Source: Closterium sp. NIES-65 (taxonomy: Eukaryota; Streptophyta; Zygnematophyceae; Desmidiales; Closteriaceae). Taken from it: a DNA stretch of 64,000 nt. How positions within the stretch are numbered: position 1 is the stretch's first letter; each line of letters begins with the position of its first letter. The notes under the pieces are model-generated. The model worked only from the letters and a program-made list of their open reading frames with translations. It was not told the origin of the DNA and ran no database searches. This document shows, in pieces, positions 32,083 to 45,000 of this stretch. The stretch is from contig CANXME010000407.1 in the NCBI GenBank assembly GCA_948144175.1, positions 1 through 64,000 on the forward strand, written 5' to 3'. The translations under genes were made by a program, and so were the position numbers.

Positions 32083-33955
32083 ATGGGTGCATTTTCCACA
32101 AGATCGACCCTTACCTTTCTGGTCGCACTCATAGCGATGCTAGCAGCGGTTTCCCACGCCCTCGGCAGCCGCGAATAAAGTGTAGGGACACCTACAATGG
32201 CTGGGCTGAAATTTGGTATTCCTCGGAGGGCAATGCGGCGTGTAATGCGGGGACCCAGCGACCAGATCTCCGTAGATCCCTCTGATACTCCCGCATTGCG
32301 GCCACACAGCGCCTCTGCACCTCCGGCGGGGGACCAGCAGCCCTCACCTCTCCGTTCAGCCACCGCTTCCGCCGCCCCTCCTGGGGCAAGGCTCATTCCC
32401 CTGCGTGGCGCGAGATCTGCGCGAACCGCCGTGTCGCCATACGCAATAGTGCCAAATTCCACTGTAACGGCCCAGAGCTCGTCCGCGACGCGGTTCGTCC
32501 CTCTCAGGCTGCGCCTCGGAAAGCTGCAGCATCAGCTGCAGCGGCGCGAGCTGGAGGGTGCGATGGACATCGCGAACCAGGGTGGCCCGATACTGGCCTA
32601 CCCGAAGGTGTACTTAATCTACTATGGGACCTGGCTCGAGGGGGCCGGGCAGGATGTGATTGAGAATTTCATAAACTCGCTGGGCGGGGATACGGGGAAC
32701 CAGGGGGACCAGACGGGGGAGAACAGTGTGCGACGGTGGTGGGACATCTCGACCAACTACTACCAGAATAACGACGACGGCTCTCAGACGTTCGTCAGTC
32801 CCGAGGTGAGTGTGTTGGTGCCCCGTGCCCCCGTGCCCCGTGCATTTCCATTTTTTGTGCACTTACAAACATGCGATGGTCGCCTGCTACTCCTCTCAAA
32901 TCGCATCATTTTCGCTTCATGTGCTTATACTATTCGGGCTCACTACTTTTACACCCGACACCCTCACCCGAATCCGAGTCAGATCGTGTTGGGCGGCACG
33001 GTGACAGACGAGGGATCTAACGGCTGGGAATCCATCGATTTGGGGATGATTGAGTCATGCGTGTGATTTTTCTGCTGGAACCGCGTTGCTCGCTTCGTTG
33101 TCATGCTATGCCATCATTCCCTGTTGCCTCTCGTATTTCAAACTTACTTCCTCAACCCCACCTTTTCACTCACCACAACCATCCGCTTCCACCCACCCAT
33201 CCACTCCCCCCCAGCCCTTTCCTTCCCCCGCACCCTTTCATCCCAAACCCCCCCCCCTTCCCCCGCCGCTCCGTCCATCCCCCCTTTTCTTCGCCAGTCG
33301 TCAGCACGCACGTCGGAACGGAGCTGCCCGTAGACACTGACGGAATCTACCTCGTTCTCACGAGTGCTGACGTCAAGGTTGACGGATTCTGTGACGAATT
33401 CTGCGGATTCCACACCTCTCATACTTTGGATTCGGGGGAAAATGTCGCTATTGATTTCATAGGGCACCACGACCTGTGCTGCAAATACGGCGAGTGAGTG
33501 TCGGCTCCGTGTTTTACGAGGGTGGGTGAGAGAATGTGAAGGAACATCATTTCCCTTTCCAATTCTCAACTACTATTCCACCAACTCGACTACTGCTTTC
33601 AGCACCACAGCCCAAATCCATCACTTACCAACCGTATTCCACATCCCCAAACCCATCCAGCGTCACGCCCAATGGCATGCCAGGAATTGACGGCATGATC
33701 TCCACGATTGCTCACGAAGTCACCGAGGCTGCTACCAACCCTGACGTCTCGTCCGGATGGATGGCCTCGGACGGCGAAGAGAATGCCGATATGTGCGCGT
33801 GGCAGTATGGAGATGTTTCACAGGACACTGATGGTGATGGTAATATGTATGACTACAACATGGTTGGGAACGATGGGATGCGGTTCATGGTTGAAGGTAA
33901 CTGGGACCTGATTACTAATTCATGCCAAATTCAAGCACAGGATGATGGGTACTAG
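32083..33955 (+). pseudogene. EXORDIUM-like secreted protein, copy 2, with early stop
   Basis: ATG 32083 begins a signal peptide (MGAFSTRS, then LTFLVALIAMLAAV) but TAA at 32176-32178 stops the frame after 31 codons. The same frame resumes and is open to the exon end at 32805, with GGPILAYPKVYLIYYGTW, FINSLGGDTG and WWDISTNYY. Exon 2 (from 32983) holds LGGTVTDEGSNGWESID. Exon 3 (from about 33298 to 33490) has DGIYLVLTSADV and FCDEFCGFH. Exon 4 (33603-33955) has MPGIDGMISTIAHEVTEAAT and YNMVGNDGMRFMVE. All family blocks are present in order, so the stop is the only clear lesion; a downstream start at 32197 would lack the signal peptide. The exact exon 3 donor is uncertain: the obvious GTGAGT at 33494 does not keep the exon 4 frame, whereas a GC donor at 33490 would. 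Confidence 0.8.
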
Positions 33956-34286
33956 AACTGAAATTCTTTTTGGCATGTCTTGTCCTGCTCCAACTCCTTG
34001 TTGGGAGGAGTACCTGCTATGGCTGCTAAGTCACATTCACATTCAGTCAAGAATAAAGGGGTTTATTTTGAGTTTTGGACCCTGAATTTTATATCTGCAT
34101 ATGTACTTCAAGTATTTGTGTTGTCCTTTTGCTAATTATAGTAGTAAGAAGATTCTTGGTTTGTGTGCCACTTTTGCACTCATCAAAATAGAGCGTTCAG
34201 TTTGGCACCATTATCTCTAAACAAACCTACCGTAAACTGTAACGACTCAGACAAAATCGATAAATCCGATCGCCAGGCTCCGTTAA
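33956..34286. other. 3' flank of EXORDIUM-like copy 2
   Basis: AT-rich sequence containing AATAAAG at about 34052, a plausible polyadenylation signal about 100 bp after the stop. Nothing else is recognised. Confidence 0.5.
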
Positions 34287-35392
34287 AACCCGTGTCCCAA
34301 ATCGCGGACCGCGAGGGTCAAGTTTTTAAAACTTGACGAAGTTGAGTGTCCAAGCTTTTGAAAGTCACGCACCTGCAATTTGGGACTTTCGAAGACAGAT
34401 TCAGAGCGTATTCCAAAGCACGAACACCATCCGAAGTGGCCCCACCCGAACTTCTTGGGGCTCAGGATGGTGTCTGTGTGGGGCAGGCCCCCACTCTTGA
34501 CTTTTGGGGTCGCAGGGTTGGCCAGAACGGTCGTCTGCGTCGTCTGACGCAGAGCTGGTTTGGTTTGCTTCGCGCCCAATAGAATCTGCCAGAACCCGTC
34601 GCAGTGTAGCCTCCCAAACGTCAAGTTCTGACTTCGCGGGCAATTGTGAAACTTGTGCCGCGAAATCGTTTTTCCCCCCGCTTTGAACATTAGATTTGGT
34701 TGACACTCGCGATCTGGCACTCCATCCCTTCCAACTCTATGCTTCTTGTTTCCCGTGCCTTGAAACCATACAAAACTTGCACTTGTCATAACACATTCGA
34801 CACCAACTACTAGCCAGCAAAGGTCCTCTCCCACCCATTCACAATGGCTCCTAGGAAAAAATGTGCTTTTCGGGCTCAGGCAGTGGAAGAACAGTCACCC
34901 CCTGTGCCATGCCCTGATCCTCCGTTTGTTGTCTGGATGAAGCAGCAGATGGACATGGGGATCAGTCGCCTTCGCCTCATTGGAGTCACGGACTCACAGG
35001 GCACTAGTTTTGTGACGTTAACTGGTCACGGTAACTCAGCCTGTCAGGTTCAATGTCCCAATCATACACCAACATGGCATGAAACCCCTTGTCGCATGAA
35101 GACGTGCAAGACGGTCGCATGTTACGTGGCCGTCAGCTCCAAAGTGTCTTGATGCCGAACCGCGTGGCGCAACATTGAAATTAGAATTTCCAACATTGCG
35201 GACCGCGTGGCCCAACTTCGGATGGTGTCCGTGCTTTGGAATACGCCCTCACTCACCAGGGGGAACCGAGGGTTGGCTGGGTCTCGCGAAAAAAACGAAC
35301 CTAGACGAAATTGCGAACTCTCGCCAAAGCCTACACCAGAAAAACTCCCTCTGGTCAACTTTTAAAAGCATGAACAATTTGGGCCGCCGGCT
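34287..35392. mobile_element. Possible TTAA-flanked non-autonomous DNA element
   Basis: Both ends adjoin TTAA (34283-34286 and 35393-35396). Imperfect terminal inverted repeats follow, with TTAAAACCC.G.G.CCCAAATCG on the left and its complement-like CAATTTGGGCCGCCGGCTTTAA on the right (about 15 of 20 match outside the TTAA). A much better internal inverted repeat pairs 34407-34437 with 35215-35245 (30 of 31; TTCCAAAGCACGAACACCAT). A TTAA target is typical of piggyBac-like elements. The frame 34844-35152 (102 codons) has several cysteines and histidines but no family I recognise. Boundaries are inferred. Confidence 0.45.
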
Positions 35393-35396
35393 TTAA

Positions 35397-35954
35397 GGCA
35401 TAGAGCAGTGATAATCGCCATTTGCCATTTCTGCGACAGCTTTCTGACACCGTCGTGTCCCGCGCAGCTGCGCCCCACACACAAGCCCCCCTGGAGTGCT
35501 CGCTCCAGACCGCGAGAGCTTTCTGATCCTCCGCCATTTCACCGAAGTACCTCTAAGCCCTACTAGTTCCTTCGCGTGGTTATGCTCGGAGCTGCTCTCG
35601 TCGTAGCTCGGATCTCGCGTTCACACGTTGGCCTGATAGCAGTCGGCAACCTTTCTTGGGGGCTCATATGATTGGGATTTGATACGCTGTTTTAAAAACA
35701 GGGAGCCTGAATATTGTAGCTATGGTCGCAATGGTGTATGTTTGAGATTGCGAGCCATCGGGGACATCCACGGTCGACCGCGAGTGACAGCGAAGGCGGT
35801 TTGTGTACGAAGCAAGGAGATAATCAGGCATGATCTAGGATCCAGATCAATTTGATTAGCTAAACAACGATCTAAATCAGTGGCACGAGCGTCAAGCGTC
35901 GTGACCGTTGTTCGTTGATCGTTGATCGTTGAGCGTCGACCGTCGATCGTCGCG
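35397..35954. other. Upstream region of the RabGGTase alpha gene with a copy of its start
   Basis: The bases at 35769-35798 repeat the first coding bases of exon 1 (ACGGTCGACCGCGAGTGAC) but with ATCC where the gene has ATGC, so the copy has no start codon. The 35900-35955 stretch is made of short GTTGATC/GTCGATC repeats leading into the true ATG. No TATA box is clear. Confidence 0.6.
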
Positions 35955-36091
35955 ATGCACGGTCGACCGCGAGTGACGGTGAAGGCTGAGGGCAGCGCGG
36001 CGGGACAGCAGAAGGCGGCGGAGTCGAACAAGAAGGCTCTTCGGCTGCGCGCCTTGCAGGAGAAGGTGCTGACGTGGCACCAGCAGAACGT
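35955..36091 (+). CDS. RGTA: RabGGTase alpha exon 1
   Basis: Begins MHGRPR, the near-invariant start of this subunit in plants and animals, which fixes the ATG. It continues through a lysine-rich helix to TWHQQN and ends in phase 2 at GTGAGT (36092). The palindrome TTTTGAGTCGACTCGAGAG follows in intron 1 at 36162-36180. Confidence 0.85.
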
Positions 36092-39000
36092 GTGAGTGGC
36101 TAAGGGGAACGCTAACATACCACTGGTAAGGCATTTTGCAGAGATCAAACTTGCACGGAGCTTTTGAGTCGACTCGAGAGTCATCAGGGATTGCAGGGTG
36201 CAGTGCTGTGCACCTCAGCTCCCCGCATCGCGTTTCCATGGATTTACCGCAAAGAAGCTCCCCCCCACACCCCTCCTCCTCCCTCCACCAGCCAGCGCTG
36301 CTCTGCTGGAGCAGAGCAGCGTGTACTTGTACGTGTACGAGTACGTGTACGAGTACGAGTACGTGTACGTGTACGTGTACGAGTACGTGTACGTGTATGA
36401 GTACGTGTACGTGTACGTGTACGTGTACGATTACGTGTAAGTTCACGTTTACGTGTACGTAGCATAGATCTACCACAAAAAGGCCTTCCGTCCCGCTCCC
36501 TCTTTCCCTCCCCACCCCCACTGCCCACCCTCTGCCAGTTCTATCCCCACCAGTTATTCGCCCGAGGCACTAGCCGCCAGCGCTGCTCTGCTGGAGCAGA
36601 GCCTCGACGTGTACGTGGCGTGGAACTATTCAAGAACGTGTACGCCTCCCCCTTTCCCTCCCCCGCCCCTTGTCCCTCTGCTAGAGCAGAGCCTCGACGT
36701 GTACGTGGCGTGGAACTATTCAAGAACTCTTGCACTCGAGGCGTGGAACTACCGCGAGGAGGCTTTCCATTCCACAAGAAGGCTTCCCTTCTTTGGCTGC
36801 CCTCCCTCCTGCCTTACCACTTCCCATCAGATTCTTGCTCGAGGCACTAGCCGCCATCTGCCCCTCATTCATTACTAGCCGCCATCTGCCCCTCATTCAT
36901 TACTAGCCGCCATCTGCCCCTAATTCATTACTAGCCGCCATCTGCCCCTCATTCATTACTAGCCGCCATCTGCCCCTCATTCATTACTAGCCGCCATCTG
37001 CCCCTCATTCATTACTAGCCGCCATCTGCCCCTCATTCATTACTAGCCGCCATCTGCCCCTCATTCATTACTAGCCGCCATCTGCCCCTCATTCATTACT
37101 AGCCGCCATCTGCCCCTCATTCATTACTAGCCGCCATCTGCCCCTCATTCATTACTAACCGCCATCTGCCCCTCATTCATTACTAGCCGCCATCTGCCCC
37201 TCATTCATTACTAGCCGCCATCTGCCCCTCATTCATTACTAGCCGCCATCTGCCCCTCATTCATTACTAGCCGCCATCTGCCCCTCATTCATTACTAGCC
37301 GCCATCTGCCCCTCATTCATTACTAGCCGAGCCGCCAGCGCTGCTCTGCAGGAACAGACACTCAATGTGTACTTGGCGTGGAACTGCCGCAAGAACGCTT
37401 CCCCCTTCCACCTCCCTCTCCTCCCTTTTTCCTCTGCAGGAGCAGAACCTCGATGTGCACGTGGCGTGGAACTACCTCTTTTTCCCCACTTAAAAGTGGC
37501 TTTCCCCCCTCCCCCCCCTCTTCCCTTTTTTTCCTGATTTCAGCTACTCGCCTGAGGCTCTAGCAGCCAGCGCAACTCTCCTAGAGCAGAACCCTGACGT
37601 GTATGTGGCGTGGAACTACCGCAAGAAGGCTCCCTTCTTCTCCTTCTCCCCTCCCTCTTTGCCTTTCAGTTACTCGCCAGAAGCACTAGCCGCCAGCGCT
37701 GCTCTCTTAGAACAAAACCCTGACGTGTATGTCACGTGGAACTACCGCAAGAAGGCGTTTGCCCACCGATGCGGTGCTCTGGAGGCAGGGGAGGGTGGGA
37801 GCAGGGAGGGGAAAGCGGTGCAGAGGGGTTTGGAGGTGAAAGAGGGGGAGAAGGAGGCGCAGGGGAAAGAGGGGCAGGGGGAGGGGGGGAAAGAGGCGCA
37901 AGGAGAGGGGGGATCAGGGGGGGGAGAGGTGGGGACGGATGGGGCAATGGGTGAGGCGGAGAGTGCAGGAGGGAGGGGTGACAAGAGGGGAGAGAGTGAA
38001 GTTGAGGGGAAGAATGATGGGAAGCAGGGAGAGGAGCAGGAGAGGGTGGAACGGGAGCGAGAGGAAAAGGCGAAGAAGGAAGAAGAGAAGAAGATAGAGG
38101 AAAGGAAGATAGAGGAACGGAAGATAGAGGAATGGAAGATAGAGGAACGGAAGATAGAGGAACGGAAGATCGAAGAAGCTAAGGGGAAGCTAGCAGACGA
38201 AGAGCTGAAGCTGGTGAGTGAGTAAACGGCGTGGCTGATGGTACCATTGGCATAACGTGCGAGTCTGACAATGGTACACTCACTGAGTCGCTCCTGAGAA
38301 TTCGAAAAAAACGGACGAAGATCTGTAACTGGTGAGTAGTTTTGAGTGACCAATAGTACGTTTGGCACAATAGCGAGTCTGCCAATACTACACTGGACTG
38401 GATGAGGAGGTTGGCTCAAACCAACCCCCCACCCCTCCTCTTAACTCATCCCCTCCCCCCTCCATTGCTACTCTCCCTCACACATGCAAAACAGATAGAA
38501 GCAGCGGTACGGCACCTGGCCTGGCACCACCGCAAGTGGCTTCTTGAGTCGCCTCAGAGATGTATCCTTTAACTCTCTCCGTTCCTCCTCTTCCCCCCAA
38601 ACACTCACATCAGATAGAAGCAGCGCTACGGTACGGACCAACCCCAAGTGCTACGGCGCCTGGCACGAGTCACCGCAAAGATCTATCCTTTAACTCTCTC
38701 CGTTCCTCCTCTTCCCCCCAAACACTCACATCAGATAGAAGCAGCGCTACGGTACGGACCAACCCCAAGTGCTACGGCGCCTGGCACGAGTCACCTCAAA
38801 TATCTATCCTTTAACTCTCTCCGTTCCTCCCCTCCCCTTAAACACACACAACAGATAGAAGCAGCACTATGGCGCCTGGCCTGGCACCACCGCAAGTGGC
38901 TTCTTGAGTCACCTCAGAAATGTATCCTTCAACTCTCCCTCTCCAACCCAACTTCTTCCAAACACTCGCAACAGATAGAAGCAGCCCTACGGACCAACCC

Positions 39001-42000
39001 CAAGTGCTACGGCGCCTGGCACCACCGCAAGTGGCTCTTCGCCCTCTCCTCCACCGAGCCTCTCCCAAGCCTCGGAGCCAACCTCGGGCCGAGCCTGCAG
39101 CAGGTTCGGATCAATCTGCGGACGGAGGCTCGGATCGCCCGGGAGCAGAAGCTGTTGGGGATGATGCTGAGTGCCGATGATCGGAACTTCCATGCCTGGG
39201 ACTACTGGAGGTGAGAGAGGGATTGAGAGCGGTATTGATGGGTATGGGTGGTGGTGATGCGGATGTTGCTGGGGATGATGCTGAGTGCCGATGATCGGAA
39301 CTTCCACGCCTGGGACTACTGGAGGTAACGGTGGTGAGGGGTGATGATGGGTGTGTATGGTGATATTGCAGGTTGATGCTGAGAGCAGATGATCGGAATT
39401 TCCATGCCTGGGAGTACTGGAGATGTTGTAGGGATTGAGAGCGGTGCTGATGGGTGGGTGGTGATGCAGATGCTGTGGGGTTACAACCTTGCTCGCCTGC
39501 CACCATTCAGTTCCACCCATCTCATCTTCTCAGTTCCACCCATCTCATCTTGTCAGTTCCACCCATCTCATCTTCTCAGTTCCACCCATCTCATCTTCTC
39601 AGTTCCACCCATCTCATCTTCTCAGTTCCACCCATCTCATCTTCTCAGTTCCACCCATCTCATCTTGTCAGTTCCACCCATCTCATCTTGTCAGTTCCAC
39701 CCATCTCATCTTGTCAGTTCCACCCATCTCATCTTGTCAGTTCCACCCATCTCATCTTGTCAGTTCCACCCATCTCATCTTGTCAGTTCCACCCATCTCA
39801 TCGTCTCAGTTCCACCCATCTCATCTTCTCAGTTCCACCCATCTCATCTTCTCAGTTCCACCCATCTCATCTTCTCAGTTCCACCCATCTCATCTTGTCA
39901 GTTCCACCCATCTCATCTTCTCAGTTCCACCCATCTCATCTTCTCAGTTCCACCCATCTCATCTTGTCAGTTCCACCCATCTCATCTTTTCAGTTCCACC
40001 CATCTCATCTTCTCAGTTCCACCCATCTCATCTTGTCAGTTCCACCCATCTCATCTTGTCAGTTCCACCCATCTCATCTTGTCAGTTCCACCCATCTCAT
40101 CTTGTCAGTTCCACCCATCTCATCTTGTCAGTTCCACCCATCTCATCTTCTCAGTTCCACCCATCTCATCTTCTCAGTTCCACCCATCTCATCTTGTCAG
40201 TTCCACCCATCTCATCTTGTCAGTTCCACCCATCTCATCTTGTCAGTTCCACCCATCTCATCTTCTCAGTTCCACCCATCTCATCATCTCAGTTCCACCC
40301 ATCTCATCTTGTCAGTTCCACCCATCTCATCTTGTCAGTTCCACCCATCTCATGTTCTCAGTTCCACCCATCTCATCTTATCAGTTCCACCCATCTCATC
40401 TTCTCAGTTCCACCCATCTCATCTTCTCAGTTCCACCCATCTCATCTTGTCAGTTCCACCCATCTCATCTTCTCAGTTCCACCCATCTCATCTTCTCAGT
40501 TCCACCCATCTCATCTTGTCAGTTCCACCCATCTCACCTTTTCAGTTCCACCCATCTCATCTTCTCAGTTCCACCCATCTCATCTTGTCAGTTCCACCCA
40601 TCTCATCTTGTCAGTTCCACCCATCTCATCTTGTCAGTTCCACCCATCTCATCTTGTCAGTTCCACCCATCTCATCTTGTCAGTTCCACCCATCTCATCT
40701 TCTCAGTTCCACCCATCTCATCTTCTCAGTTCCACCCATCTCATCTTGTCAGTTCCACCCATCTCATCTTGTCAGTTCCACCCATCTCATCTTGTCAGTT
40801 CCACCCATCTCATCTTCTCAGTTCCACCCATCTCATCTTGTCAGATCCACCCATCTCATCTTCTCAGTTCCACCCATCTCATCTTCTCAGTTCCGCCCAT
40901 CTCATCTTCTCAGTTCCACCCATCTCATCTTCTCAGATCCACCCATCTCATCTTCTCAGTTCCACCCATCTCATCTTCTCAGATCCACCCATCTCATCTT
41001 CTCAGTTCCACCCATCTCATCTTCTCAGTTCCACCCATCTCATCTTCTCAGATCCACCCATCTCATCTTCTCAGTTCCACCCATCTCATCTTCTCAGTTC
41101 CGCCCATCTCATCTTCTCAGTTCCACCCATCTCATCTTCTCAGTTCCACCCATCTCATCTTCTCAGTTCCACCCATCTCATCTTCTCAGTTCCACCCATC
41201 TCATCTTCTCAGTTCCACCCATCTCATCTTCTCAGTTCCACCCATCTCATCTTCTCAGTTCCACCCATCTCATCTTCTCAGTTCCACCCATCTGATCTTC
41301 TCAGTTCCACCCATCTCATCTTGTCAGTTCCACCCATCTCATCTTGTCAGTTCCACCCATCTCATCTTGTCAGTTCCACCCATCTCATCTTCTCAGTTCC
41401 ACCCATCTCATCTTGTCAGTTCCACCCATCTCATCTTGTCAGTTCCACCCATCTCATCTTCTCAGTTCCACCCATCTCATCATCTCAGTTCCACCCATCT
41501 CATCTTGTCAATTCCACCCATCTCATCTTGTCAGTTCCACCCATCTCATGTTCTCAGTTCCACCCATCTCATCTTATCAGTTCCACCCATCTCATCTTCT
41601 CAGTTCCACCCATCTCATCTTCTCAGTTCCACCCATCTCATCTTCTCAGTTCCACCCATCTCATCTTCTCAGTTCCACCCATCTCATCTTCTCAGTTCCA
41701 CCCATCTCATCTTCTCAGTTCCACCCATCTCATCTTGTCAGTTCCACCCATCTCATCTTCTCAGTTCCACCCATCTCATCTTGTCAGTTCCACCCATCTC
41801 ATCTTCTCAGTTCCACCCATCTCATCTTGTCAGTTCCACCCATCTCATCTTCTCAGTTCCACCCATCTCATCTTCTCAGTTCCACCCATCTCATCTTGTC
41901 AGTTCCACCCATCTCATCTTGTCAGTTCCACCCATCTCATCTTGTCAGTTCCACCCATCTCATCTTCTCAGTTCCACCCATCTAATCTTCTCAGTTCAAC

Positions 42001-45000
42001 CCATCTCATCTTCTCAGTTCCACCCATCTCATCTTCTCAGTTCCACCCATCTCATCTTGTCAGTTCCACCCATCTCATCTTGTCAGTTCCACCCATCTCA
42101 TCTTCTCAGTTCCACCCATCTCATCTTGTCAGTTCCACCCATCTCATCTTGTCAGTTCCACCCATCTCATCTTGTCAGTTCCACCCATCTCATCTTCTCA
42201 GTTCCACCCATCTCATCTTGTCAATTCCACCCATCTCATCTTGTCAGTTCCACCCATCTCATCTTCTCAGTTCCACCCATCTCATCTTGTCAGTTCCACC
42301 CATCTCATCTTGTCAGTTCCACCCATCTCATCTTGTCAGTTCCACCCATCCCATCTTGTCAGTTCCACCCATCTCATCTTGTCAGTTCCACCCATCTCAT
42401 CTTCTCAGTTCCACCCATCTCATCTTCTCAGTTCCACCCATCTCATCTTGTCAGGTCCACCCATCTCATCTTGTCAGTTCCACCCATCTCATCTTCTCAG
42501 TTCCACCCATCTCATCTTGTCAGTTCCACCCATCTCATCTTCTCAGTTCCACCCATCTCATCTTGTCAGTTCCACCCATCTCATGTTCTCAGTTCCACCC
42601 ATCTCATCTTATCAGTTCCACCCATCTCATCTTCTCAGTTCCACCCATCTCATCTTCTCAGATCCACCCATCTCATCTTCTCAGTTCCACCCATCTCATC
42701 TTGTCAGTTCCACCCATCTCATCTTCTCAGTTCCACCCATCTCATCTTGTCAGTTCCACCCATCTCATCTTCTCAGTTCCACCCATCTCATCTTGTCAGT
42801 TCCACCCATCTCATCTTCTCAGTTCCACCCATCTCATCTTGTCAGTTCCACCCATCTCATCTTCTCAGTTCCACCCATCTCATCTTCTCAGTTCCACCCA
42901 TCTCATCTTGTCAGTTCCACCCATCTCATCTTGTCAGTTCCACCCATCTCATCTTGTCAGTTCCACCCATCTCATCTTCTCAGTTCCACCCATCTCATCT
43001 TCTCAGTTCCACCCATCTCATCTTCTCAGTTCCACCCATCTCATCTTCTCAGTTCCACCCATCTAATCTTCTCAGTTCAACCCATCTCATCTTCTCAGTT
43101 CCACCCATCTCATCTTCTCAGTTCCACCCATCTCATCTTGTCAGTTCCACCCATCTCATCTTGTCAGTTCCACCCATCTCATCTTCTCAATTCCACCCAT
43201 CTCATCTTCTCAGTTCCACCCATCTCATCTTGTCAGTTCCACCCATCTCATCTTGTCAGTTCCACCCATCTCATCTTCTCAGTTCCACCCATCTCATCTT
43301 GTCAATTCCACCCATCTCATCTTGTCAGTTCCACCCATCTCATCTTCTCAGTTCCACCCATCTCATCTTGTCAGTTCCACCCATCTCATCTTGTCAGTTC
43401 CACCCATCTCATCTTGTCAGTTCCACCCATCCCATCTTGTCAGTTCCACCCATCTCATCTTGTCAGTTCCACCCATCTCATCTTCTCAGTTCCACCCATC
43501 TCATCTTCTCAGTTCCACCCATCTCATCTTGTCAGTTCCACCCATCTCATCTTGTCAGTTCCACCCATCTCATCTTGTCAGTTCCACCCATCTCATCTTG
43601 TCAGTTCCACCCATCTCATCTTGTCAGTTCCACCCATCTCATCTTCTCAGTTCCACCCATCTCATCTTGTCAGTTCCACCCATCTCATCTTCTCAGTTCC
43701 ACCCATCTCATCTTGTCAGTTCCACCCATCTCATCTTGTCAGTTCCACCCATCTCATCGTCTCAGTTCCACCCATCTCATGTTCTCAGTTCCACCCATCT
43801 CATCTTCTCAGTTCCACCCATCTCATCTTGTCAGTTCCACCCATCTCATCTTGTCAGTTCCACCTATCTCATCTTGTCAGTTCCACCCATCTCATCTTGT
43901 CAGTTCCACCCATCTCATCTTGTCAGTTCCACCCATCTCATCTTCTCAGTTCCACCCATCTCATCGTCTCAGTTCCACCCATCTCATCTTCTCAGTTCCA
44001 CCCATCTCATCTTCTCAGTTCCACCCATCTCATCTTCTCAGTTCCACCCATCTCATCCTGTCAGTTCCACCCATCTCATCTTGTCAGTTCCACCCATCTC
44101 ATCTTGTCAGTTCCACCCATCTTATCTTGTCAGTTCCACCCATCTCATCTTCTCAGTTCCACCCATCTCATCTTGTCAGTTCCACCCATCTCATCTTGTC
44201 AGTTCCACCCATCTCATCTTCTCAGTTCCACCCATCTCATCTTCTCAGTTCCACCCATCTCATCTTCTCAGTTCCACCCATCTAATCTTCTCAGTTCCAC
44301 CCATCTCATCTTCTCAGTTCCACCCATCTCATCTTCTCAGTTCCACCCATCTCATCTTCTCAGTTCCACCCATCTCATCTTCTCAGTTCCACCCATCTCA
44401 TCTTCTCAGTTCCACCCATCTCATCTTGTCAGTTCCACCCATCTCATCTTGTCAGTTCCACCCATCTCATCTTGTCAGTTCCACCCATCTCATCTTCTCA
44501 GTTCCACCCATCTCATCTTTTCAGTTCCACCCATCTCATCTTGTCAGTTCCACCCATCTCATCTTCTCAGTTCCACCCATCTCATCATCTCAGTTCCACC
44601 CATCTCATCTTGTCAGTTCCACCCATCTCATCTTGTCAGTTCCACCCATCTCATGTTCTCAGTTCCACCCATCTCATCTTATCAGTTCCACCCATCTCAT
44701 CTTCTCAGTTCCACCCATCTCATCTTCTCAGTTCCACCCATCTCATCTTCTCAGATCCACCCATCTCATCTTCTCAGTTCCACCCATCTCATCTTGTCAG
44801 TTCCACCCATCTCATCTTCTCAGTTCCACCCATCTCATCTTGTCAGTTCCACCCATCTCATCTTCTCAGTTCCACCCATCTCATCTTGTCAGTTCCACCC
44901 ATCTCATCTTCTCAGTTCCACCCATCTCATCTTGTCAGTTCCACCCATCTCATCTTCTCAGTTCCACCCATCTCATCTTCTCAGTTCCACCCATCTCATC

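Larger units (their letters stand above)
36284..37632 (+). repeat. Six decayed copies of RabGGTase exon 2 start
   Basis: Partial copies of the exon that begins YSPEALAASAALLEQ lie at about 36290-36335, 36554-36632, 36678-36770, 37331-37400, 37436-37480 and 37544-37632, before the intact one at 37670. They share CCAGCGCTGCTCTGC and GACGTGTACGTGGCGTGGAA. The copy at 37544 still has an acceptor and reads SYSPEAL to NYRKKAP, but no donor. The first copy dissolves into a GTACGT hexamer repeat (36331-36460) and another is split by a 28-bp array. Confidence 0.85.

Noticed and set aside
34844..35152. Cysteine/histidine-containing 102-codon frame as a zinc-finger gene
   Set aside because: The spacing fits no zinc-finger class I know, and it lies within a probable mobile element.
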